Below, piece after piece: positions 34,598 through 43,320 of a stretch of DNA of 44,078 nt; position 1 is the first letter of the stretch; each line of letters starts with the position of its first letter. Under the pieces are notes generated by a model. It was not told where the DNA came from, ran no database searches, and worked only from the letters and a program-made list of their open reading frames with translations. The stretch is from Candidatus Fermentibacterota bacterium (GTDB lineage: Bacteria; Fermentibacterota; Fermentibacteria; Fermentibacterales; JCC-6), in the NCBI GenBank assembly GCA_030592645.1, contig JAUVIR010000027.1:1-44078 (forward strand), read 5' to 3'. The position numbers and the translations under genes were made by a program.

Positions 34598-37500
34598 GCA
34601 CAACCGCCACAATATCGGTAACTGAACAGGACGCGCCTCCCCCGGTTGCAAAATCAACTCTGTATATGTAAGCGCCCGATCCCGGCTCATCCAGGTCCAT
34701 ATCGAGACCGTTCCAGATAACCTGATTGTAGCCTTCATCACAGATTACGGTTTTCCGCCATATAGCTCTTCCCGCAACTGTATAAATGGTAACTGCAGCT
34801 GTGCCTGCAGAAGATGTCTCGAAACTGAAGCACCTCTGTCCTTCCCCCGGATTCGGGTACACGAATACAGAAGAGAGGAGATCTTCAGACACATCGGTTA
34901 CAACAAAATCAAGCGTATCCCTTGCTGAATTGCCCATTCCATCCCATGCGACCAGAATTATTCTGTGGTCGCCTTCGGCAAGTTCGGGAAGACTGTATTC
35001 AACCTCACCGCATGTGTAACTGTTAATATTGTAAGTAAAATACCTGCTTATATCGAATCCCTGGGAATCAAGGCTGAGAAGGATAGCACGTCCCGCCCCT
35101 CCCCCTATTGTGCAGATCCCGCTGGAATCGGAAAGGGAAGCTCTAAGTATCGCATCACCGCTTACGTTCGGAATAGTTTCTCCCCGGTAACCATCGATCC
35201 AGAGCTCGATAGAGGGGGGCAGCGAATCGGGGGAGTGATTGCCCTCGTCCACGGCGGTAATCCACTCATCGAACGCCACCTCACACCCGCTGGACGATAC
35301 ACCTACGGCGCTGCCGCGGGAAAACGAACCCGTGTCCGCCTGCATCGGCATGAAGAAGGATGCGGAGAACCCCTGTTCGGTTCCCGTGATGAACGCCTGG
35401 TAAATACTCGACCCGTACCTGAGATAGGTTATTGAACCACCGTCTATTCCGTTGTAAACCCTGTCCGATCCGCTCTCGGTGATATTCAGAAAACTGATAG
35501 AGCTTCTCTGGAAAGAGCCGGTTGCTGTGTTGATCCTGCCCCTGTAGAGAGTGTCAGGGGGGATCTCAAAGCTGCATCCGCCGGCTGACGGGTAAACGGA
35601 ATGTATGCCTCCATCTCCAAAGGCTATGTAATACCTGCTGTTACCTATGCTTGACATCTGTACCTTGGCCAGCCAGAGGGCTTCTGCAATACTCGGATTC
35701 TCTCCTCCGTAAATCTCTTCATAATAACTGCTGAACAATAAATCATTCGATGGAGAATGAGTGCCCCTGGTGGCTCCAATTGAGACAATGGAACCGGATC
35801 CGGGCATAAGCACGAAATCCTCAGCAAGGCAGTTGGCCGATATCATATCAAAATGACCCAGGTCACAGCTTGCGAATATCATTACAGGCTGCCTGCTGCC
35901 GTTATCGATCAGCTGAACATCACTTGACACAAGCAACTTCTCGTGGGCAAGCTGCCCGTACGAACCGTGGCCGAAGAAGATCATGTTCGCGCAGCCGTCT
36001 GAGAGCTCATTAATAACAGCTTCTCTGGCAGCGGGTTTCTCAGGATGATCTCCCGAGGGTGTTGTCCCGGGGGGCCAGGGGTATTCGATCATGTAGAATT
36101 TTATCCGCTCAAGGCTGGCAGGAAGGATGGAATCCGCCAGTATTTCACAGATGCTCGTGTGGCGGAACTCCTCATAACCTTGCCCCCACTCATCATCCGC
36201 GACCAGCAGTATCCTGTTCTCCCACTCTCCCGATCCCGCCGCAGACTCGTAGGTCATGACCTTCGACAGGTATGCGGTCAGTTCGTCTTCTGAAGATACC
36301 GGAATCCTGGAAATGGGAGCTTCCGGGTAGACTCCACCCTCATGAGCGATGACAAAGATATCATCATAATTCATACCATCTTCAGTCAAAAGACGGATGC
36401 AGGCGGGGATCAGTGTGGGAAATGCAGTGATATGCATCAGAGGGTCGTAAGAACCGTCTCCTACCAGCAGAATGGACTGCGGGGGCTCGCTCCATGAATC
36501 CTGTGTATACCTGAAGAAGGATCTGATCGCACCGGGGTCCCTAAGACCCTGCCCGAATTCGTCGTATACCTCTCCTGCACTTACAACAGCAACGGACAGG
36601 CCCCTGCGGGCATATATTGTTTCCAGTGGTTCGGCAGCCTGCATCAGCTGGTCGGCAACCACTATGGCAACGTCTCCGGAGATTCCGGTTCCGATTATAC
36701 GGCCGGGCTGCGAAACACGTATTGAATCCGGCGAAAGATAGCTTCCGGTTCCCGCGAAAAGCCAGAACTGGCTGTTATGCTGCAGATCAAGCGCGACATC
36801 AATATCCTCCCCTGACAATTGCCCTTCCAGCCTCACCGGCAGGGCAGGATCAGTAAGATCAAGGAGGCCGAATTCACTGAGCGCTCCGCCAAACGTGAAG
36901 TTATACCTTCCTGCAAATGCACCTGTAAAACGCAGCATCCGGTTGGCTGCATACGACAGTCTTCTTGGATATTCGACCATGAAGTAATTGAGGTATATAG
37001 CTCCGGACTCCTCCAGGACAGTAACCTTGAGGAGGTTCATGGACGGGTCGAATTCAAGATCGCTGATATTCAGTATTACCTCATTCATCCCTGACCATAG
37101 AGTGTCTTCGATCACCGAACCGTTAAGGTTGAATTCTATCCTGTGAGGTCCGCTGTTCAGGAACTCAGGTATTATTGAGAGGGTCAGGCTTCCATTACCG
37201 TCCGCGGACAGGGTTGAGAAGTACAAGTAACTGGGTATATTCTCGAAAAGTTGCGTCCAGACCCATCCTGTGCGTTTTTCCTGCCCCGCGACCCACGCGT
37301 ATTCCTGCTCCTGCCATATCCGGTGGAGCAGGCTGTCTCCCCATGCAGGGGATGCATCAGGCATTGCGCTGAGGGTATCAACTCTAAGGCCATCCTCTCC
37401 GCCCCATGTCAGCCAGTAGATATTATGCGTCGCGTACCTGTGGGAGAGTCTCTGGATGTATCCGTCTGAAATATCAAATCTGTCGAGTGCACGGGCGAAG

Positions 37501-38357
37501 AATATGAGAGTATCCGACTGGTCGAATATGCCGTCTCCCCCGTCGAACACCTCTATTGCCAGTTCAGACAATTGGTGTTCATCGGTCGGGTCTTCCAGGA
37601 CATACTGAGTTCCCGGGCCTGAGAAAACCATAAGCGCTCCCGAAGGAGTTCCGGTTACCTCGCATCCTGCCTGTTCAAGTTCTGCACCGGTTACAGCGTA
37701 GATACCGGTGGACGAAACCGCCATTCTGGCCCACGGCCTTCCCCAGAAAGGGCTGGCGACATCTATCCTGTCAGTTACCGGCCAGTAAAGAAGTCCCGGA
37801 GCGAATAAGGCTTCAAGCAGGGGAGAATCGACCTCGCGGCTTCCATCAGCAGGGGGCCATGTCAGACGGACGGATATCTCAGACGGAACACTGCCGGTAA
37901 TGCCGGCGCCGAACGGATTGATACTTACCGCGGCAACCGTTGTTCCGAGCATCCTGAATGTACGGAGCTCCGCGTAACCATCCGCCCCGGCGGGAGGTAC
38001 GATATCGGGGATCTCCCATTCCGTATCAAGCCCTTTCCCTGTCATGACAGGAGTGACCAGGAGTTGTCCGGGCGGCTCCGCGGATTGAGATCCGCCGGGA
38101 AGGCAGCTTATCCGGGGTTCACATCCGGGGGGGATTGGAATGTAGCAGACGAGCGATGGCAGGACGTATTCATTCTGTTCGAATGAAACTACCATACCAT
38201 TAATAACAGGATACCACCGGTCTTCATAGTTCCGGAAGGCTGGCTGGCCGACACTTACGATAAATGAACATCCATCGTTACCAGAGTAATCGTAAGTAAC
38301 GATATCATGGTGTTCCCGGTTACCAAGCATCATAACGGCCAGTAGAAGAAGGTTCAA
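34587..38357 (-). CDS. C25-family (gingipain/PorU-like) cysteine peptidase, second paralog
   Basis: A 1256-residue exported protein, paralogous along its whole length to the peptidase at 30015-33806. TTG start seven bases after AAAGGA; short signal sequence MNLLLLAVMMLGN. PorU-like N-terminal region (FWGRPWARMAVSSTGIYAVTG, VFSGPGT, SDTLIFFARALDRF, YATHNIYWLTWGG), C25 catalytic domain with His ~797 in IFFGHGSYGQ and Cys ~831 in FASCDLGHFD, and a C-terminal sorting-like domain (VFVYPNPGEGQR, VTIYTVAGRAIWR, GAYIYRVD). Both catalytic residues are kept, so it should be active. Compared with its twin, the strand after the active site reads FGDGGIHS rather than FGYPDMP. It is the first gene of the peptidase-sirtuin-peptidase run. 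Confidence 0.9.
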   Translation of the reverse strand: MNLLLLAVMMLGNREHHDIVTYDYSGNDGCSFIVSVGQPAFRNYEDRWYPVINGMVVSFEQNEYVLPSLVCYIPIPPGCEPRISCLPGGSQSAEPPGQLLVTPVMTGKGLDTEWEIPDIVPPAGADGYAELRTFRMLGTTVAAVSINPFGAGITGSVPSEISVRLTWPPADGSREVDSPLLEALFAPGLLYWPVTDRIDVASPFWGRPWARMAVSSTGIYAVTGAELEQAGCEVTGTPSGALMVFSGPGTQYVLEDPTDEHQLSELAIEVFDGGDGIFDQSDTLIFFARALDRFDISDGYIQRLSHRYATHNIYWLTWGGEDGLRVDTLSAMPDASPAWGDSLLHRIWQEQEYAWVAGQEKRTGWVWTQLFENIPSYLYFSTLSADGNGSLTLSIIPEFLNSGPHRIEFNLNGSVIEDTLWSGMNEVILNISDLEFDPSMNLLKVTVLEESGAIYLNYFMVEYPRRLSYAANRMLRFTGAFAGRYNFTFGGALSEFGLLDLTDPALPVRLEGQLSGEDIDVALDLQHNSQFWLFAGTGSYLSPDSIRVSQPGRIIGTGISGDVAIVVADQLMQAAEPLETIYARRGLSVAVVSAGEVYDEFGQGLRDPGAIRSFFRYTQDSWSEPPQSILLVGDGSYDPLMHITAFPTLIPACIRLLTEDGMNYDDIFVIAHEGGVYPEAPISRIPVSSEDELTAYLSKVMTYESAAGSGEWENRILLVADDEWGQGYEEFRHTSICEILADSILPASLERIKFYMIEYPWPPGTTPSGDHPEKPAAREAVINELSDGCANMIFFGHGSYGQLAHEKLLVSSDVQLIDNGSRQPVMIFASCDLGHFDMISANCLAEDFVLMPGSGSIVSIGATRGTHSPSNDLLFSSYYEEIYGGENPSIAEALWLAKVQMSSIGNSRYYIAFGDGGIHSVYPSAGGCSFEIPPDTLYRGRINTATGSFQRSSISFLNITESGSDRVYNGIDGGSITYLRYGSSIYQAFITGTEQGFSASFFMPMQADTGSFSRGSAVGVSSSGCEVAFDEWITAVDEGNHSPDSLPPSIELWIDGYRGETIPNVSGDAILRASLSDSSGICTIGGGAGRAILLSLDSQGFDISRYFTYNINSYTCGEVEYSLPELAEGDHRIILVAWDGMGNSARDTLDFVVTDVSEDLLSSVFVYPNPGEGQRCFSFETSSAGTAAVTIYTVAGRAIWRKTVICDEGYNQVIWNGLDMDLDEPGSGAYIYRVDFATGGGASCSVTDIVAVVRER

Positions 38358-38508
38358 ATCACTTTCCTTTCAGATCGAAACACTACTCATCAATCAGAGT
38401 CCGCAACAAAAAGATATTACCGTTCATTCTGTTCGGCGGCCGTGAAGATGTAACTATCCACTCGCAATATAACTCAACAGGAAGGTGTATGTTCCCGTCA
38501 GCCCTGAT
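38358..38508. other. Intergenic region between cyclase and C25 peptidase genes
   Basis: A 151-base gap in the minus-strand series, which should hold the promoter of the peptidase-sirtuin-peptidase run. An AAAGGA ribosome site lies at its left end. I see no clear -35/-10 pair or strong terminator hairpin. Confidence 0.35.
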
Positions 38509-40962
38509 CTAGGTGTTCGCCAGTTCTTCAAACCTTCCCGCGATCTCTATATGGGCGGGGATCTCTTCCAGATAGGTTTTCCTTAATGAAGGATCATCAA
38601 TACGGTCGGCGATTTCTGTCAGTGTATCATAGGCGCTTCCAATCATCTTTCTATAACCTTCCATACACTTATCGGCAGTGATCAGATCCGGAAATTCACA
38701 GCCCTTGAGGATATTGAAAGAGTCCGCCAGAATTCTATAAACATCCGAATGGTCCTTTATATTCTGATAGTCCAGATCTTCAAGAGAACTGTCTATCATC
38801 GATCGAGCTTCGACTACCGTGTTTCTCGAAATGTCACTTACAAGTATCAGTTTTGAAAGAAGAGCCTTCGTGTACGCTCTGAATTTCCTGGAACCAATCT
38901 CCTCCATGATGGCAAGTGATTCCTCCAGAACGTCTTTCGCAGAAGGAAGCCTGCCAAGGTTCAGATATACTTCGCCGATGTAAGCAAGAAGTTCTCCTTC
39001 TCCCTCTCTGTCCCTGGTTTCCCTGCAGATCTCAAGGGAATCGTTCAACAGTGGGATCGATCTGCCCGGATCTCCCTTTCTCAGATGGAGCAGGCCCATT
39101 CCGGACAGGACTATACCCTCCATAAACAGATCGTTCTGCTTCTTCGCTATTTCACTGGCATCAAGATAAAAGCTGTCAGCTTCATCGAACATTCCAAGGT
39201 AAAGCATGATGTTACCAAGGTTGTTAAGACATTTCGATTCACCCGGATCATCACCCAGTTTTCTGCATATCGCGAGACTTCTCCGGAATATGGACAGTGC
39301 CTTTTCAAGTGATCCATTCCTGAAATGAGAATTTCCCATATTTATGAGTATGTGAGCCTGAAGGTCCAGGTTACCCATGGTCGTATGAATTTCAAGGGCT
39401 TTCTGATAGTATTCAAGGGCGGCTGAGTCATCGCCGAGCGATGCCCTTACAAGGCCGATATTGCACAATGCATTCGACTGCAATGTACTTGCGGCAAGTT
39501 CCTCTGAAATCAGAAGGCTTTCCTCGAATCTGGACAGCGCTTTCTTGAAATTTCCTGAACTCCACTCCACAAGACCAAGATTATTAAGAACCCTTCCCTG
39601 CCCGCCTCTGTCAGCAATACTCTCAGATAAAGAGAGCACTTTCTCGTAGGTATTTCTGGCTTCCTTCAGTTTGGATTGTTTCCACAGATTGATGCCTATC
39701 TCGTTAAGCGTATCCAGCTGACCCACAAGATCATCGCTGCCCACAGCGATATCCAGTGCTTCCCTGAGAATTCCGCTCCCTTTGGCGTACTCACCCTGAT
39801 CTCTGTAGGTTCGTCCAAGACATACCCTTGCCTGTACAAGCTCAGCATCCAGTTCTATCGATCGTTTAAGGATCTTCCTGGCACTCTGCAGATCTGCTTT
39901 TGAAGATCTTGTATTGTATTCATGCCGGCCCTTGAGATACAATTCGTAGGCATCGGTCTTCCCGGTGATTGTATCAGTTATTCCAGGGAATACGCCAGGC
40001 TCGATGCTCAGAGCCTTCAGCAGTCCGTCCGCCAGTTTTCCCTTTATTGAGGAGAGGTAGTTCCAGTCATCCTCCCAGCTGTCCACCCAGATGATTCTAT
40101 TCTCGAAATGATCGCTTAATTCGACTGATATGCGGAATTTGCTCTTCTCCTTCCAGAGAGAGCCCATTACAAGGTATCTGACACCAAGCCTCAACGCTGT
40201 TTCATCACGGGATGGTTCATCTTTCATGACTCTGGCCACATCGCTTAGTGAAGCCATATTTATTCTACCGGCTCTTGACAGATCGGATGCAAGATCAGCC
40301 GAAATCCCGAAGGCATAAAAGGAATCCTGCTCCGAGCCCAGGTTATCAAAGGGAATTACAGCCACAGACGGTACTCCATCTTTATCGGAAGGTTTCCTGA
40401 TCTCGTCCCCTTCTTCCGATCCCGTATCCGGCAGGGAATGGATCCCCGCTATCGAATAAATCTCTATTAGCCTTCCCAGCCCCCGGAGCCTGTGAAGACC
40501 GAGGGGTCTCGCATCAGGCAGGTGATCCATATCGCACTCGTTCAGGATCTCTCTGGATATACAGATACTGCCCGGAGGGGAGAGCTTTTCAAGCCTTGCA
40601 GCAACGTTAACGGTATCTCCATAGATATCATCGCTCTCGTAGATCACATCCCCCAGATGGATCCCTATCCTCACTCTGAAAACGGAATCTTTAATGCTAT
40701 CCTGGAAAGATCTTGCGCACTTTACAGCTCCTGAGGGATCAGTGAACGTACTGAGGGTTCCATCACCCATTACTTTCACAAGAGAACCCTTGAACGACTC
40801 GAGCTGTTTCATGAAGGCTTCAGTGCAACGGGCTAGAACTCTCATGCCTTCCGCTTCATTTTTCTCCATAAGTGATGTAAAACCCTCTATATCGGTAAAC
40901 ATCACGGCCAGCCTTTTTCTCTGCAGTTCCGGCAATACCTTTCCTCTCTTATTAATAGACAT
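38509..40962 (-). CDS. Adenylate cyclase/TolB-like/TPR fusion protein
   Basis: An 817-residue protein with a class III nucleotide cyclase domain at ~15-175: VMFTDIEGFTSL (first metal Asp), VKVMGDGTLSTF (substrate Lys and second metal Asp), DIYGDTVNVAARLEKL (adenine-selecting Asp, then transition-state Asn and Arg). All key residues are present, so it should make cAMP. Next is a TolB/FlgO-like region (~200-320: VAVIPFDNLGSEQDSFYAFGISADLASDL in part), then about ten TPR units (~335-740), the sort of sensor found in LuxR-like and cyclase fusions. No membrane segment is seen. ATG 40962 has no ribosome site; TTG 40932 follows AGAGGAAAGG and may be the true start. Confidence 0.9.
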   Translation of the reverse strand: MSINKRGKVLPELQRKRLAVMFTDIEGFTSLMEKNEAEGMRVLARCTEAFMKQLESFKGSLVKVMGDGTLSTFTDPSGAVKCARSFQDSIKDSVFRVRIGIHLGDVIYESDDIYGDTVNVAARLEKLSPPGSICISREILNECDMDHLPDARPLGLHRLRGLGRLIEIYSIAGIHSLPDTGSEEGDEIRKPSDKDGVPSVAVIPFDNLGSEQDSFYAFGISADLASDLSRAGRINMASLSDVARVMKDEPSRDETALRLGVRYLVMGSLWKEKSKFRISVELSDHFENRIIWVDSWEDDWNYLSSIKGKLADGLLKALSIEPGVFPGITDTITGKTDAYELYLKGRHEYNTRSSKADLQSARKILKRSIELDAELVQARVCLGRTYRDQGEYAKGSGILREALDIAVGSDDLVGQLDTLNEIGINLWKQSKLKEARNTYEKVLSLSESIADRGGQGRVLNNLGLVEWSSGNFKKALSRFEESLLISEELAASTLQSNALCNIGLVRASLGDDSAALEYYQKALEIHTTMGNLDLQAHILINMGNSHFRNGSLEKALSIFRRSLAICRKLGDDPGESKCLNNLGNIMLYLGMFDEADSFYLDASEIAKKQNDLFMEGIVLSGMGLLHLRKGDPGRSIPLLNDSLEICRETRDREGEGELLAYIGEVYLNLGRLPSAKDVLEESLAIMEEIGSRKFRAYTKALLSKLILVSDISRNTVVEARSMIDSSLEDLDYQNIKDHSDVYRILADSFNILKGCEFPDLITADKCMEGYRKMIGSAYDTLTEIADRIDDPSLRKTYLEEIPAHIEIAGRFEELANT

Positions 40963-41080
40963 AGTGATAAGTATATCTATTCTGTTTCTTTAACAAAAGG
41001 TCAGTTGAGAAATTCAACCGGGGTCTGCATGGAAGCTTCATAAGTTTCTTATATTCACGCAATACATCGCGGAGGAATAG
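40963..41080. other. Divergent intergenic region, cyclase/Lol-like permease
   Basis: A 118-base gap with divergent genes on both sides. GGAGGA lies just before the permease ATG. On the minus strand TTGTTA and TACTTA are spaced by 17 bases ahead of the cyclase, a weak promoter candidate. Nothing else recognised. Confidence 0.35.
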
Positions 41081-42304
41081 ATGAATTCACTTTCATGGCA
41101 TCTGGCATGGAGATATCTAAGAAGACACCCTAGAAGGAAGCACCTGGCATTCTCAACCATTGTCAGCGTAGCCGGGGTAGCCCTTGGAGTGGGAGCCCTC
41201 ATTATCGTAATGGGCGTCCTTTCAGGTCTTGAACAGTTCATCGAGGAATCGGTTATAACTGTTGATGCGCCTCTTGTGATAATGGCCGACAGCGGCGTTT
41301 CATTTCAGATGTCTGACAACCTTCTGGATGAACTGGAATCCCTCGTTTCCATAGGGAGCATCTCGCCTTTCGTTCAGGGAGAAGCGATCATCCGTCTTCC
41401 TTCAAGAGGTGTGGATTCGGGATGCAGAGTAAGAGGGGTAGACCCAGTGCGGGAATTCGCCTCCGGTATGATGGAAGATAAACTCTCTTACGGGGAGCTT
41501 GTGCTTTCTACTCCTGCGGGGGATGACTGTATCCTTATGGGTCTTTATCTTGCAGAGCAGTTCTATCACTCCGTTGGAGACACACTTTACCTGTTCCCGC
41601 CTAAGGCATTCTTTTCAAGCAGAGGATATGCCATAGGGAAAGCTGTTCTGTCCGGAGCACTGGAAACAGGGCTGCCCGTGAACGATGAGACCCTGGCCTA
41701 CATCCCGCTTGATCTGGCAAGAAGAATGTTCCTTCCCGAGGGCGGCTACACCGGGATCAAACTCTATCCTGCGGAAGGTTTCTCTCTCGATGATGCTGCT
41801 GATGCAGCCGCTGTTCTGCTGCCTGCGGGAACCTCTATCAGAACATGGAAAGAACTGAACCCTGACCTTGCCGCCTCCATGAAGCTTGAACGGATGGGAG
41901 CCTTCCTGGCTCTGCTATTAATAACACTTGTCGCAACCTTCAATATCATGGGAACCATCTCCAGGTCAGCCATCGAACGCAGAAAGGATGTCTCCGTCAT
42001 CAAAGCCATGGGAGGAAGTAACAGGCTCATTTTCAACATATTCCTCTGGGAAGGAATAATCGTCGGAATATCCGGTATCGTTCTTGGGGTTTTCATCGGT
42101 CTTGCCGGCTGCTGGCTGATAGGTGATTCCGGTATTCTGCAGCTGCCGGATGTCTATTCATTTCATGAGAATATCCCTGTCAGGATTTCAATACCCAGGA
42201 CGGCCCTGATCGGTATCATTGCTTTCATGCTCAGCCTTGCATCAGGTATTCTTCCCGCTATGAAAGCGGCTGGACTTGATCCGGTACGAGGCCTGGAAAG
42301 TTGA
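41081..42304 (+). CDS. LolC/LolE-family (FtsX-like) ABC transporter permease
   Basis: A 407-residue membrane protein of the MacB/FtsX fold. The N-terminus LAWRYLRRHPRRKHLAF is followed by the first membrane helix (SVAGVALGVGALIIVMGVLSGLEQF), a periplasmic domain (~50-270), then three C-terminal helices around LLLITLVATFNIMGTI, IFLWEGIIVGISGIVLGVFIGL and LIGIIAFMLSLASGILPA. This topology and the 'RR...GVALGVxALI' start match LolC/LolE, which release lipoproteins from the inner membrane for transport to the outer membrane. The ATPase (LolD) is not in this window. GGAGGA precedes the ATG. It is followed, with a TTGA overlap, by two exported proteins, one a lipoprotein. Confidence 0.9.
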   Translation: MNSLSWHLAWRYLRRHPRRKHLAFSTIVSVAGVALGVGALIIVMGVLSGLEQFIEESVITVDAPLVIMADSGVSFQMSDNLLDELESLVSIGSISPFVQGEAIIRLPSRGVDSGCRVRGVDPVREFASGMMEDKLSYGELVLSTPAGDDCILMGLYLAEQFYHSVGDTLYLFPPKAFFSSRGYAIGKAVLSGALETGLPVNDETLAYIPLDLARRMFLPEGGYTGIKLYPAEGFSLDDAADAAAVLLPAGTSIRTWKELNPDLAASMKLERMGAFLALLLITLVATFNIMGTISRSAIERRKDVSVIKAMGGSNRLIFNIFLWEGIIVGISGIVLGVFIGLAGCWLIGDSGILQLPDVYSFHENIPVRISIPRTALIGIIAFMLSLASGILPAMKAAGLDPVRGLES

Positions 42305-43293
42305 GCATTCTTCTTGCTGTTCTGCTGGCATACACCTATTCTCCGGGTGATTCCAGCTGGAATCTGGTAACGCTTGGTTATATCCCCGAGAGGGCTATCC
42401 TCTTCGCCGAACTGGCGGCGAAGGATGGAGGCAGGTCGACACTCGATCTCGCCACTATGCTGGAGATTGCCGGCAGGTTTGGCGAAGCTGATAACTGCTA
42501 CAGTCTCGCACTCAACTCAGCGACCGATACTGTCCTGTCAGAATGGCTGGAAAACAGAATATCGGGCACAAGAACCCTTGATACACTCGTAATACTAAGC
42601 ATCGTGCTGCGTAACATGAGCAACGCGGATGCCGCCGATATATCGATTGAAATACCTCTGCCTGAATCCCACCCCCCCTATCAGAGTATAGAGCGGCTCG
42701 CAGGTGTTTTCATAGCGGACGGGAACCTGATGGTTCATCATATCGACCTGATGCCAGCAGGGACTGCGATCGTCCTTCCTCTGATACTTCATGTAACACA
42801 GCGGCCATACAGCTTCAGGCCTCTTCCGCTACACTATCCAACCCTGTCCGGTTCGGCAGACCTTGAGGACATTTCATCTTTAATTCGAACAATTCCGATT
42901 CCGGAAACTGAAACCGGCCCGGGACCATGTCTGGAAACAGCATACCTTCTGCAGGACAGGGCAGCTGAAGCAGGCATTGAACTGCAGATCATCGGCGGGT
43001 TACTTAAAACCGGCACGGATAACCTGCTTTTCCACGCCTGGAATCTTATTCCCCGAACCGGTATGCCCATCGACGTTCTCCTTTTCCATTCGGATTCATT
43101 AAGAGGAATAGGACACTGCCCAACGGATATTATTCCCCTGTGGAGTTATGAGTATACGGACGGACACGAAGTCTCGGTCTTTTACCCGCAGCAGAACATC
43201 GACCTGGATGTATCGATTCAGGCATCCTTCGCTGATCCGGTTTTTGTGGAGGGTTTTCTGAAGCTCTTCCCTGAATGCATGATAGCAAATTAA
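42301..43293 (+). CDS. Exported protein with transglutaminase-like Cys-His-Asp triad
   Basis: A 330-residue protein with a short signal sequence (MSILLAVLLAYTYS) and TTG start overlapping the permease stop as TTGA. Residues ~30-95 look like a helical TPR-like segment (LDLATMLEIAGRFGEADNCYSLAL). The second half holds GPCLETAYLLQDRAAEAGIELQIIGG (Cys210; quoted in part), FHAWNLIP (His245) and GMPIDVLL (Asp258), the order and spacing of a transglutaminase-like/papain-fold core (PF01841). Such domains cross-link or cleave proteins, or serve as non-enzymatic modules. It sits next to a Lol-like permease and a lipoprotein, so an envelope role is likely. Family placement is my inference from motif order. 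Confidence 0.65.
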   Translation: MSILLAVLLAYTYSPGDSSWNLVTLGYIPERAILFAELAAKDGGRSTLDLATMLEIAGRFGEADNCYSLALNSATDTVLSEWLENRISGTRTLDTLVILSIVLRNMSNADAADISIEIPLPESHPPYQSIERLAGVFIADGNLMVHHIDLMPAGTAIVLPLILHVTQRPYSFRPLPLHYPTLSGSADLEDISSLIRTIPIPETETGPGPCLETAYLLQDRAAEAGIELQIIGGLLKTGTDNLLFHAWNLIPRTGMPIDVLLFHSDSLRGIGHCPTDIIPLWSYEYTDGHEVSVFYPQQNIDLDVSIQASFADPVFVEGFLKLFPECMIAN

Positions 43294-43320
43294 AAGCTTT
43301 TCTTCACCAGAGAGGTTAAT

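Noticed and set aside
34598..34741. Longer N-terminus for the sirtuin
   Set aside because: This part lies inside the upstream peptidase gene and matches nothing in sirtuins; GTG 34597 gives the family length.
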